Assembly (NCBI GenBank): GCA_958427355.1
Contig: CAUACA010000039.1
Location: 1-12,485 of the forward strand
Direction: 5' to 3'
Length of the DNA stretch: 12,485 nt
Origin: an uncultured Collinsella sp.
GTDB taxonomy: Bacteria; Actinomycetota; Coriobacteriia; Coriobacteriales; Coriobacteriaceae
Shown: positions 1 through 5,914 of the stretch, in pieces
How positions within the stretch are numbered: the stretch's first letter is position 1
Layout of the letters: each line of letters starts with the position of its first letter
Position numbers and translations under genes: made by a program
Notes under the pieces: generated by a model
Told to the model about the DNA's origin: nothing
Databases searched by the model: none
What the model saw: the letters and a program-made list of their open reading frames with translations, nothing else

Positions 1-924
1 GACGTCGGCGGCACTTCGGTTAAGGAGGGCCTGTTCGACGAGGACGGCAACCTGCTGGCCAAGGCCAGCGTGCCCACGCCTCCCATCGTTGACGCCGCGG
101 GCTTTGCCGCGGTGACCGAGGCTATCGACCAGGTGGTCGCCAAGGCCCAGATTCCGCGCGCCTTTGTGGCGGGCATTGGCCTGGCCGTTCCGTGCCCCAT
201 CCCGGCATCGGGCGATGCCAAGGTCAAGGCCAACATTGCCATTAACCTGCCTGAGCTAAGAATCGCCATTCAGGAGCACTGCCCCGACGCGGTCGTTAAG
301 TACGAGAACGATGCCAACGCCGCTGCCATGGGCGAGGCCTGGCTCGGCTCTGCCAAGGGCGTACAGAACGTGGTGATGGTCACCATCGGTACCGGCGTGG
401 GTGGCGGCGTCATCGTCAACGGCGACGTGGTATCGGGCGTTGTGGGCGCCGGCGGCGAGATTGGCCACATGTGCCTGAACCCCGAAGAGGAGCGCACCTG
501 CGGCTGCGGTGGCCATGGCCACCTGGAGCAGTATTCCAGCGCTACCGGCGTGGTGAGCAACTACCTTGCCGAGTGCAAGAAGGCAGGCGTCGAGCCCATC
601 GAGCTCACCGGCCCCTCCGATTCCAAGGACGTGTTCCAGGCCTGCCGCGAGGGCGACAAGCTCGCGCTTGCCGCGGCCGATACCATGGCCGACTATCTCG
701 GTCGCGCCCTGGCGCTTATTGCCAACGTGGTCGATCCCGAGATGTTCCTCATCGGCGGCGGCGCGTCCGCTTCGGCCGATGTCTACCTCGACAAGGTCCG
801 CGAGCACTTTAAGCAGTACGCGCTCTCCGCCTCGCGCGAGACGCCCATCAAGGTCGCTTCGCTCGGAAACGACGCCGGCATCATCGGTGCCGCCTACGTA
901 GCCCTGCGCGCCGCCGGTAAATAG
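1..924 (+). CDS. ROK-family sugar kinase (glucokinase-like), 5' end missing
   Basis: This cytoplasmic enzyme is predicted to phosphorylate a hexose, most likely glucose, with ATP as it enters glycolysis. The reading frame is already open at base 1, and the first visible residues (DVGGTSVKEG) are the phosphate-binding loop normally found within about ten residues of the ROK N-terminus, so only a few codons are lost. Numbering from the first visible residue, the catalytic Asp is D104 in ENDAN, E153 and H156 lie in GGEIGH, and the zinc motif is C167-G-C169-G-G-H-G-H174-L-E176. The third Cys of the usual CxCGxxGCxE motif is His here. A late GGGAS glycine motif completes the ATPase fold. The visible 307 residues fit the family length of about 310-320. 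The LEQY-SATG context resembles Gram-positive glucokinases, but other ROK hexose kinases cannot be excluded. The next gene starts 127 bases downstream. Confidence 0.9.
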   Translation, partial: DVGGTSVKEGLFDEDGNLLAKASVPTPPIVDAAGFAAVTEAIDQVVAKAQIPRAFVAGIGLAVPCPIPASGDAKVKANIAINLPELRIAIQEHCPDAVVKYENDANAAAMGEAWLGSAKGVQNVVMVTIGTGVGGGVIVNGDVVSGVVGAGGEIGHMCLNPEEERTCGCGGHGHLEQYSSATGVVSNYLAECKKAGVEPIELTGPSDSKDVFQACREGDKLALAAADTMADYLGRALALIANVVDPEMFLIGGGASASADVYLDKVREHFKQYALSASRETPIKVASLGNDAGIIGAAYVALRAAGK

Positions 925-964
925 CTGGTGCAATGTAACCTGTCCCCCGTGCCTGCCCCAAAAT

Positions 965-999
965 ATGCCGTAGCCCTTCCGTCTGCGAAGGCTCGGCAT
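965..999 (+). promoter_or_regulatory. Bulged hairpin between the ROK kinase and ppaC
   Basis: The arms ATGCCG(965-970)/CGGCAT(994-999), AGCC(972-975)/GGCT(990-993) and TTC(977-979)/GAA(987-989) stack into a 13-bp stem with two single-base bulges and a seven-base loop. No T-run follows, so it is not a standard intrinsic terminator. It could be a weak terminator of the kinase transcript or an operator, because it ends five bases before the putative -10 element of ppaC. Confidence 0.35.
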
Positions 1000-1004
1000 C
1001 GGCG

Positions 1005-1013
1005 TGCTACCAT
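1005..1013 (+). promoter_or_regulatory. Putative extended -10 element of ppaC
   Basis: TGCTACCAT reads as an extended -10 (TGnTAnnnT) 38 bases before the ppaC start codon. No good -35 box lies at the usual spacing (985-990 is GCGAAG), which is compatible with an extended -10 promoter but leaves the call tentative. Confidence 0.35.
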
Positions 1014-1051
1014 AGCTACGTCCAAGTACACATATCAAGTGGAGGATATCC

Positions 1052-1975
1052 ATGGCAAACGTTCTTGTCTTTGGTCACCAGAACCCCGATAACGACGCCA
1101 TCATGAGCGCCGTCGTCCTGTCCCAGCTGCTCAACCAGGTTGAGTATGCCGGCAACACCTACGAGGCCTGCGCCCTTGGTCAGCTTCCGGCAGAGTCCGC
1201 CAAGCTGCTTGCCGACGCCGGCATCGCCGAGCCCCGCGTGATTGAGTCCGTCGAGGCCGGTCAGCTCGTCGTCCTCACCGACCACAACGAGTCTGCCCAG
1301 TCCGTTGCCGGTCTTAAGGACGCCACGGTCTTTGGTGTCGTCGATCATCACCGCATCGGCGACTTCGAGACCGCCGGCCCGCTGCACTACATCTGCCTGC
1401 CCTGGGGCTCCAGCTGCACCATCGTCACCAAGCTCGCCGGCGTGCTCGGCGTTGAACTTTCCGACGTTCAGGCCAAGCTGCTGCTCTCGGCCATGATGAC
1501 CGACACGCTCATGCTCAAGAGCCCCACCACCACCGATGTCGACCGCGCCGTCGCCGCCAAGCTCGGCGAGCAGGTGGGCGTCGACCCGGTCAAGTTTGGC
1601 ATGGAGGTCTTCCTCACCCGTCCGTCCGGCTCCTTCACTGCAGCCGAGATGGTCGGCAACGACATCAAGATGTTCGAGCCCGCTGGCAAGAAGCTGCTCA
1701 TTGGCCAGTACGAGACCGTCGACAAGAGCCGCGCACTCGGCATGATCGACGAGATCCGCGAGGCCATGCGCGCCTACGCCGCCGAGAAGGGTGCCGACGG
1801 CATCGTTCTGTGCATCACCGACATCATGGAGGAGGGCTCGCAGGTCCTGCTCGAGGGCGAGACCGAGGCCGCTCAGAAGGGCCTGGGCATTGCCGACGAG
1901 CACGACGGCGTCTGGATGCCGGGCGTCCTCTCCCGTAAGAAGCAGGTCGCTGCCCCCATCATGGCCGCCTGCTAG
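1052..1975 (+). CDS. ppaC: Manganese-dependent inorganic pyrophosphatase (family II, DHH/DHHA2)
   Basis: This soluble enzyme hydrolyses pyrophosphate to two phosphates and so pulls biosynthetic reactions such as nucleic acid synthesis and amino acid activation forward. At 307 residues it has the normal family II length. The N-terminal DHH domain carries the metal ligands in order: H9, D13 and D15 (GHQNPDND), D77 (LTDHNE), H99 in the VVDHH motif (98-100) and D151 (MMTDT). The C-terminal DHHA2 domain ends with the substrate-binding SRKKQ motif at 294-298. This spacing matches the Bacillus-type enzyme closely. There are no CBS domains, so it is the unregulated short form rather than the adenine-nucleotide-controlled one. 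The ATG start is set by GGAGG at 1041-1045, six bases upstream. A strong terminator follows immediately, so the gene is probably monocistronic or the last of its unit. Confidence 0.97.
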   Translation: MANVLVFGHQNPDNDAIMSAVVLSQLLNQVEYAGNTYEACALGQLPAESAKLLADAGIAEPRVIESVEAGQLVVLTDHNESAQSVAGLKDATVFGVVDHHRIGDFETAGPLHYICLPWGSSCTIVTKLAGVLGVELSDVQAKLLLSAMMTDTLMLKSPTTTDVDRAVAAKLGEQVGVDPVKFGMEVFLTRPSGSFTAAEMVGNDIKMFEPAGKKLLIGQYETVDKSRALGMIDEIREAMRAYAAEKGADGIVLCITDIMEEGSQVLLEGETEAAQKGLGIADEHDGVWMPGVLSRKKQVAAPIMAAC

Positions 1976-1994
1976 GTTTAGTTGACCGAACGCC

Positions 1995-2034
1995 ACGACC
2001 GGATCGCGGACGCCCCGCGCTCCGGTCGTTTTTT
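1995..2034 (+). terminator. Intrinsic terminator of ppaC
   Basis: ACGACCGGA (1995-2003) pairs with TCCGGTCGT (2021-2029). Inside it CGCGG (2005-2009) pairs with CCGCG (2015-2019) around a five-base loop, and a single T/C mismatch separates the two stems. Six T residues (2029-2034) follow, which is the canonical intrinsic terminator form. Confidence 0.92.
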
Positions 2035-2036
2035 GT

Positions 2037-2209
2037 GCACGGCGCCGCGTCGTCTCTTGGGCAGGCGCGTCCGTGCCATTGAGCAAATAATGTTCAACCT
2101 GTGGTTCCGCTTTTCGGCCACGCCTGCGTGCTTGTCGTGCAGGGTAGGCTAGATGCAAGCGTAATACGTTAGAGCGCGGCGCCGCCACTTGGGCGGGCCG
2201 TGCTTTTTT
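2037..2209 (+). ncRNA. Structured 5' leader of nhaA, candidate cis-regulatory RNA
   Basis: Consecutive hairpins can be drawn by eye. P1 pairs GCACGG (2037-2042) with CCGTGC (2071-2076), plus CGCC (2043-2046) with GGCG (2064-2067). P2 pairs TTGAGC (2079-2084) with GTTCAA (2092-2097), including one G-U. P3 pairs GTGG (2101-2104) with CCAC (2118-2121) and CCG (2107-2109) with CGG (2115-2117). P4 pairs CCTGC (2123-2127) with GCAGG (2139-2143). A 30-base linker then leads to a terminator hairpin. CGGCGCCGCG (2040-2049) is exactly complementary to 2175-2184, the terminator's left arm, so an antiterminator alternative exists. Lithium-sensing riboswitches are known in front of nhaA genes in other bacteria, but I cannot match this leader to them from memory. 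No convincing promoter is visible, and GC-rich DNA folds readily, so this is a hypothesis. Confidence 0.4.
2174..2209 (+). terminator. Intrinsic terminator / attenuator in the nhaA leader
   Basis: GCGCGGC (2174-2180) pairs with GCCGTGC (2197-2203), including one G-U pair. After a bulged G2181, CCGCC (2182-2186) pairs with GGCGG (2192-2196) around the loop ACTTG. Six T residues (2204-2209) follow. A textbook terminator only 33 bases before the nhaA start codon is best read as an attenuator, or as the end of a short independent RNA. Confidence 0.75.
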
Positions 2210-2230
2210 AAGACGGGAGCTTTCCCGAGA

Positions 2231-2236
2231 AAGGAG
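2231..2236 (+). promoter_or_regulatory. Shine-Dalgarno site fixing the nhaA start
   Basis: AAGGAG lies six bases before the ATG at 2243. The upstream in-frame GTG at 2189 lies inside the terminator hairpin and has no such site, so it is not the start. A small hairpin, CGGGA (2214-2218) with TCCCG (2223-2227), ends three bases before this site. Confidence 0.8.
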
Positions 2237-2242
2237 CCGCCC

Positions 2243-3601
2243 ATGGCAGCACCCGAGCAGCTGTTCAACGTTCGTGAGCGCAAACGCTTTGAACGTCACG
2301 ACATCTGGGAACGCATCGCCGAGAACGGCACGATTTCCGCCGCCGTCATGGTCTTCGCCGCCATCGCCGCCGTTATTTGCGCCAATACCGATGCCTATGA
2401 GGCCATCCATCACTTTTTGGAGACCCCGCTGTATGTGGGTCTGGGCAACCTTACGGCCGGTCTCACCGTTGAGCTTTTTGTCAACGACTTCCTCATGGCG
2501 ATTTTCTTTTTGTTGGTGGGCATTGAGCTTAAGTACGAGATGACGGTCGGCGAGCTCAAGAATCCGCGTCAGGCCATGCTTCCCATGCTGGCGGCCGTGG
2601 GCGGCGTCGTCGTTCCCGCCTGCATCTACCTGATCTTTAACCATGCTGGCGCGCACAACGGCTGGGCCATCCCCATGGCAACCGATATTGCCTTTGCGCT
2701 GGGCGTGCTGTCGCTTTTGGGCAATCGCGTGTCCAACGGCGTGCGCGTGTTCTTCTCGACGCTCGCCATCGCCGACGACCTCATCTCCATCGCCGCCATC
2801 GCCATCTTCTACGGTCAGAGCCCCAATCCGTTTTGGTTGGGCGCCGCCGCGCTTGTGACCTGCGCGCTCGTGTGGCTCAACAAGACGCAGCATTACCGCC
2901 TTGCCCCGTATTCGGTACTGGGTCTGCTGTTGTGGTTCTGCATGTTCAAGAGCGGCGTGCACGCTACGCTTGCCGGCGTCATCCTGGCCTTCACCATTCC
3001 GGCCAAGTGCGGCGTTAAGCTCGATAGCCTTACCGATTGGCTGGTCGAGTGCCTGCCGTTGCTCGACGACCGCTACGACGACGAGGCACACATCCTGGGC
3101 CAGCATGACTTTACCGTCTCGACCACCAAGGTCGAGCGCGTCATGCACCGCGTGACCCCGCCGCTCATCCGCATGGAGCGTCTGATCTCCACGCCGGTCA
3201 ACTTTGTGATCCTGCCGATCTTTGCGTTCGTAAACGCACAGGTTCGCCTAGTGGGCGTGGACATGAGCACGCTGCTCACCGACCCGGTGACGCTCGGCGT
3301 GTACTTTGGCATGCTGCTGGGCAAGCCGATTGGCATCTTTGGTATGACGTTTGCCCTGGTTAAGCTTAGGGCCTGCGAGCTGCCGCGCAATGTCAACTGG
3401 CACATGATTGCCGGCGTGGGCATTCTGGGCGGCATCGGCTTTACCATGTCGATTCTCCTCAGCGGCCTCGCCTTCCCGACGGCCCAGTTTGAGGTTCTGG
3501 CCGCCAAGGCCGCTATTCTCGCCGGCTCTGTCACCGCGGCCGTACTTGGCATGATCTACATGAGTGTGATCTGCAAGCACCCCGCGCCCAAGGACGAGTA
3601 A
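2243..3601 (+). CDS. nhaA: Na+/H+ antiporter NhaA
   Basis: This inner-membrane antiporter expels Na+ (and Li+) in exchange for protons, for pH and salt homeostasis. From the ATG at 2243 the protein is 452 residues, longer than the 388 of E. coli NhaA. Hydrophobic segments run through the whole protein. Family landmarks are ATDIAFALGVLSLLG (146-160), the paired transport aspartates D178/D179 in IADDL, K361 in GKPIG (equivalent to E. coli K300), and GGIGFTMSI at 396-404. The extra length is a charged N-terminal stretch (residues 1-28) and an expanded hydrophilic linker at about 256-315 between the two membrane halves, containing the acidic run DDRYDDE. The gene stands alone between a leader terminator and a bidirectional terminator. 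Leader attenuation is the likely control, possibly responding to a cation. Confidence 0.96.
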   Translation: MAAPEQLFNVRERKRFERHDIWERIAENGTISAAVMVFAAIAAVICANTDAYEAIHHFLETPLYVGLGNLTAGLTVELFVNDFLMAIFFLLVGIELKYEMTVGELKNPRQAMLPMLAAVGGVVVPACIYLIFNHAGAHNGWAIPMATDIAFALGVLSLLGNRVSNGVRVFFSTLAIADDLISIAAIAIFYGQSPNPFWLGAAALVTCALVWLNKTQHYRLAPYSVLGLLLWFCMFKSGVHATLAGVILAFTIPAKCGVKLDSLTDWLVECLPLLDDRYDDEAHILGQHDFTVSTTKVERVMHRVTPPLIRMERLISTPVNFVILPIFAFVNAQVRLVGVDMSTLLTDPVTLGVYFGMLLGKPIGIFGMTFALVKLRACELPRNVNWHMIAGVGILGGIGFTMSILLSGLAFPTAQFEVLAAKAAILAGSVTAAVLGMIYMSVICKHPAPKDE

Positions 3602-3618
3602 GAGCACATACAAGTTTG

Positions 3619-3656
3619 AAAACGCCGCCTGTGAACACCATCACAGGCGGCGTTTT
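3619..3656. terminator. Bidirectional terminator between nhaA and the convergent small gene
   Basis: The 16-base arm 3619-3634 (AAAACGCCGCCTGTGA) is an exact inverted copy of 3641-3656, with the loop ACACCA. The A-run on one flank and the T-run on the other let it end transcription from both directions, which fits two genes that converge here. Confidence 0.92.
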
Positions 3657-3684
3657 AGTCATTCGGGACGTTTTTAAATGACTA
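3656..3684. repeat. Small intergenic palindrome with GGGACG core (copy 1)
   Basis: TAGTCATT (3656-3663) and AATGACTA (3677-3684) are perfect inverted arms around a 13-base loop that opens with CGGGACG. Similar layouts occur at 7667-7693 and 12307-12345, so it is read as one member of a dispersed repeat family. It overlaps the last base of the adjacent terminator and ends three bases from the stop codon of the small minus-strand gene. Confidence 0.5.
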
Positions 3685-3687
3685 GGT

Positions 3688-3942
3688 TTATTCTACGGTG
3701 CCGTAGACGGCGCCCCAGCCGTGGGCGGCCAAGGCGGAGTTGAGCTGGTCGCAAAGTGACTGGCGGTCGTAATAGCCGGGCGGTAGCAGGTTGACGATTT
3801 CCATGAGATCGGGCGCCAGGTCCAAGATTTCGGCCTGTACGATCAGATCCAGGCGGTCGATGGCGTGGCGGTCGTAAAACAGTCCGTCGACCAGGCGCTG
3901 CAGGTCGCCGAATTCTTCGGCCTGAAACGATCCGTACTCCAT
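3688..3942 (-). CDS. Small acidic hypothetical protein (84 aa)
   Basis: I do not recognise this family. The frame can be opened at 3993, giving 101 residues, but that ATG has no ribosome binding site. The ATG at 3942 follows AAGGAGG by four bases and is preferred, giving 84 residues. The product is soluble-looking, with no signal peptide or membrane segment. An acidic, probably helical first half (EEFGDLQRLVDGLFYDRHAI, then DLIVQAEILDLAPDLMEIV) is followed by LLPPGYYDRQSLCDQLNSAL and a C-terminal AHGWGAVYGTVE that looks ordered and conserved. The strong ribosome site, its own terminator and a plausible divergent promoter argue that it is a real gene. No function is proposed. It is transcribed away from the aminotransferase and toward nhaA. 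Confidence 0.72.
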   Translation of the reverse strand: MEYGSFQAEEFGDLQRLVDGLFYDRHAIDRLDLIVQAEILDLAPDLMEIVNLLPPGYYDRQSLCDQLNSALAAHGWGAVYGTVE

Positions 3943-3946
3943 AGTG

Positions 3947-3953
3947 CCTCCTT
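3947..3953 (-). promoter_or_regulatory. Shine-Dalgarno site choosing the start of the 84-aa gene
   Basis: Read on the minus strand, 3953 to 3947 is AAGGAGG, four bases before the ATG at 3942-3940. It supports the internal ATG over the one at 3993. Confidence 0.7.
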
Positions 3954-4005
3954 GGGCGCTCCACGCCGGCATGCACGGCGATTCGTAATTCATTGCGATG
4001 GACTT

Positions 4006-4011
4006 AATCTA
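4006..4011 (-). promoter_or_regulatory. Putative -10 element of the 84-aa gene
   Basis: On the minus strand TGATAGATT (4014 to 4006) resembles an extended -10 element. It would place the transcript start near 4000, about 57 bases before the start codon. No clear -35 box is seen. Confidence 0.3.
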
Positions 4012-4044
4012 TCACGGCTTCATAACGTTACGACGGTGGCGGTC

Positions 4045-4050
4045 TATACT
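4045..4050 (+). promoter_or_regulatory. -10 element of the aminotransferase gene
   Basis: TATACT lies 41 bases before the ATG at 4092 and matches the hexamer seen before the tat genes (5834-5839). The -35 region is weak. It lies back to back with the minus-strand element at 4006-4011, and the 8-bp palindrome TAACGTTA (4023-4030) falls between the two. Confidence 0.5.
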
Positions 4051-4091
4051 TAGAAGAATTGCAACGTACCGCTTCGTGAAAGGTCGCACCC

Positions 4092-5396
4092 ATGCAGACG
4101 ATCTACCAGAAGATGGAAACCACCGAACTCGATGCCGCCATCGAGGCGCTCAAGGCCGAGGTCGCCGAGGTCAAGGCCAAGGGCCTGGCGCTCGACATGG
4201 CCCGCGGCAAGCCGTCGCCCTCCCAGGTGGACATCTCTCGACCCATGCTCGATATCCTCAACGCCGACGCCGATCTGCACGATGGCAACGTCGACTGCTC
4301 CAACTACGGCTGCTTCGAGGGCATTCCCTCGGCACGCAAGCTGGCGGGGGAGTTCTTGGGTTGTCCCGCCGAGCAGACGCTCGTGCTGGGCTCGTCGAGC
4401 CTGCTGATCGAGCACGACATCGCCGGCATGTTCTGGCGCTGCGGCTCGTGCGGCAGCGAGCCCTGGGAGGCTTACGAGGCTGCGCACGACGGCAAGAAGG
4501 TCAAGTTCCTGTGCCCCGTTCCCGGCTACGATCGCCACTTTGGCATTACCGCCGACTTGGGTATCGAGAACGTTCCCGTCGCGATGACCGACAACGGCCC
4601 CGATATGGACGAAATCGAGCGCCTCGTTGCCGCCGACGATTCCATCAAGGGCATCTGGTGCGTGCCCAAGTATTCCAACCCCACGGGCATCACCTTTAGC
4701 GAGGACACCGTGCGTCGCCTGGTCGAGATGCCCACGGCCGCGCCCGATTTCCGCATCTTCTGGGACAACGCCTACTGCGTGCACGACCTGTACGACGAGA
4801 CCGACGAGCTCGCCAACATCTTCGATCTTGCCCGCGCGGCGGGCACCGAGGACCGCGTGGTGGCCTTTGCCTCGACGTCCAAGATCACCTTCCCGGGCGC
4901 CGGTATCGGCTTTATCGGTGCGAGCCCCGCGGTTATCGCCGAGTTCTCCAAGCGCCTGAAGGCCGGCCTCATCAGTGCTGATAAGCTCAACCAACTGCGC
5001 CACGTGCGCTTCCTTCCCACCATCGAGACGGTCAAGGAGCACATGAAAAAGCATGCCGAGTTTTTGCGCCCGCGCTTTGAGGCCGTTGAGCGCAAGCTCA
5101 CCGAGGGCCTGGGCGATACGGGTTGCGCCACCTGGACGCATCCCCGCGGCGGCTACTTTGTGAGCTTTGATGGTCCCGAGGGCTCGGCCCAAAAGGTCGC
5201 CGCGCTTTGCGCCGACCTGGGCGTCAAGCTCACGCCGGCTGGTGCCACCTGGCCTTATGGCAAGGATCCGCGCGACACCAACATCCGCATCGCGCCGAGC
5301 TATCCCACGGTCGAGGACCTGGAGGCCGCGCTCGATGTGCTGGTGCTGGCCGTTAAGCTTGTCGCTGCCGAGCTTGCTCGTGCCGAGCGCGCCTAA
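4092..5396 (+). CDS. PLP-dependent aminotransferase, subgroup-Ic aspartate aminotransferase type
   Basis: This fold-type I PLP enzyme is predicted to transfer the amino group of aspartate (or a related amino acid) to 2-oxoglutarate. It has 434 residues and lacks the DNA-binding domain of MocR regulators, although the family was once named after them. The N-terminal LALDMARGKPSPSQVDIS (32-49) is a hallmark of the actinobacterial-type subgroup. PLP contacts are N196 (SNPTG), D225 and Y228 (DNAY) and the Schiff-base lysine K264 (ASTSK). R399 (IRIAPSYP) should bind the substrate carboxylate. The start is supported by GAAAGG at 4078-4083 and a -10 element at 4045. The C-terminus is Ala/Leu-rich and probably helical. 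The STAS gene follows after 51 bases and may be co-transcribed. Class I aminotransferases are often promiscuous, so substrate choice is an inference. Confidence 0.9.
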   Translation: MQTIYQKMETTELDAAIEALKAEVAEVKAKGLALDMARGKPSPSQVDISRPMLDILNADADLHDGNVDCSNYGCFEGIPSARKLAGEFLGCPAEQTLVLGSSSLLIEHDIAGMFWRCGSCGSEPWEAYEAAHDGKKVKFLCPVPGYDRHFGITADLGIENVPVAMTDNGPDMDEIERLVAADDSIKGIWCVPKYSNPTGITFSEDTVRRLVEMPTAAPDFRIFWDNAYCVHDLYDETDELANIFDLARAAGTEDRVVAFASTSKITFPGAGIGFIGASPAVIAEFSKRLKAGLISADKLNQLRHVRFLPTIETVKEHMKKHAEFLRPRFEAVERKLTEGLGDTGCATWTHPRGGYFVSFDGPEGSAQKVAALCADLGVKLTPAGATWPYGKDPRDTNIRIAPSYPTVEDLEAALDVLVLAVKLVAAELARAERA

Positions 5397-5447
5397 CGCG
5401 CTGCTTCCCGTACTATCCGCACTTTCGATACGTAAAGGAGCGTATAC

Positions 5448-5762
5448 ATGGATTTGGGTATTTCCACCAACCCCACGCCAGAGCTCTACACCATTAAGGT
5501 AACCGGCGAGATCGATATCTCTAACGCCGATAGCCTGCGCAATGCCATCGACCTGGCGCTCGAGCAGCCCACTGAGGCCGTTGAGCTCGATTTTGCCCAG
5601 GTGAGCTACATCGATTCGACGGGCATTGGCGTGCTTGTGGGCGCCGCGCACCACGCGGTCGACCACGGCAAGCGCTTTAGCTGCACCAATGTGCAGCCCC
5701 CGGTGATGCGCGTGGTTCAGCTGTTGGGTGTCGACCAGGAGATTTCGATCACCGCTGCATAA
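5448..5762 (+). CDS. STAS-domain protein, anti-sigma factor antagonist type
   Basis: This 104-residue protein is a single STAS domain like SpoIIAA/RsbV. Such proteins bind an anti-sigma kinase when unphosphorylated and so release a sigma factor. The pattern is the usual one: an N-terminal beta strand ending TGEIDISNADSL (19-30), then VELDFAQVSYIDSTGIGVLVG (45-65), in which S57 of the DSTG motif is the expected phosphorylation site, and a closing beta/alpha segment with VVQLLGVDQEISI. AAAGGAG at 5434-5440 lies seven bases before the ATG. No anti-sigma kinase (RsbW/SpoIIAB type), phosphatase or sigma factor gene is adjacent in the window, which is unusual because these commonly travel together. 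It may act on a partner encoded elsewhere. No strong terminator follows; 5763-5805 holds only short weak hairpins. Confidence 0.92.
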   Translation: MDLGISTNPTPELYTIKVTGEIDISNADSLRNAIDLALEQPTEAVELDFAQVSYIDSTGIGVLVGAAHHAVDHGKRFSCTNVQPPVMRVVQLLGVDQEISITAA

Positions 5763-5805
5763 TCTTTGCCCCAAAAGGGCGTGCCGTTTGGCATATGTTT
5801 GTGAT

Positions 5806-5839
5806 GCGCTCGGACGTTTTGGCGTCCGGGCGCTATACT
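5806..5839 (+). promoter_or_regulatory. tat promoter with adjoining dyad
   Basis: GCGCTCGGACG (5806-5816) and CGTCCGGGCGC (5823-5833) form an 11-bp inverted repeat (one G-U pair as RNA) around a six-base loop. It abuts TATACT (5834-5839), a good -10 hexamer. The -35 position (about 5811-5816) lies inside the dyad and does not match consensus, so the dyad is a candidate operator. Without a T-run it is a poor terminator for the STAS gene. Transcription would start near 5846, leaving a leader of roughly 70 bases. Confidence 0.5.
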
Positions 5840-5882
5840 TGACCGAATGAATAGACGAGTTCCGGCCGAATGGCGCGGTGCG

Positions 5883-5909
5883 GGCTCGACTCACATCGAG
5901 CCTTGGAGG
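5883..5909 (+). promoter_or_regulatory. Leader hairpin and Shine-Dalgarno site of the tat gene
   Basis: GGCTCGA (5883-5889) pairs with TCGAGCC (5896-5902) around the loop CTCACA. It ends two bases before GGAGG (5905-5909), which lies five bases ahead of the GTG start. The hairpin leaves the ribosome site open but would stack close to it. Confidence 0.4.
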
Positions 5910-5914
5910 TATGT

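Noticed and set aside
2189..2242. An 18-codon N-terminal extension of NhaA from a GTG
   Set aside because: The GTG lies in the loop of the leader terminator and has no ribosome site, while AAGGAG is well placed before the ATG at 2243.
1016..3148. A long minus-strand open frame opposite ppaC and nhaA
   Set aside because: It runs straight through the ppaC terminator and the nhaA leader, and is an antisense shadow of two well-identified proteins.
3943..3993. A 17-codon N-terminal extension of the small minus-strand gene
   Set aside because: The ATG at 3993 has no Shine-Dalgarno sequence. The internal ATG follows AAGGAGG, which would otherwise lie inside coding sequence.
5386..5402. AGCGCG/CGCGCT dyad at the aminotransferase stop codon as a terminator
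   Set aside because: Only six pairs and no T-run; this is expected by chance in GC-rich sequence.
5763..5805. Short hairpins after the STAS gene (GCCC/GGGC and TGCC/GGCA)
   Set aside because: Four-base stems without a T-run are too weak to call a terminator.
4050..5894. A long minus-strand open frame opposite the aminotransferase and STAS genes
   Set aside because: Same reason: it is antisense to two clear genes, spans their intergenic region and has low-complexity composition.
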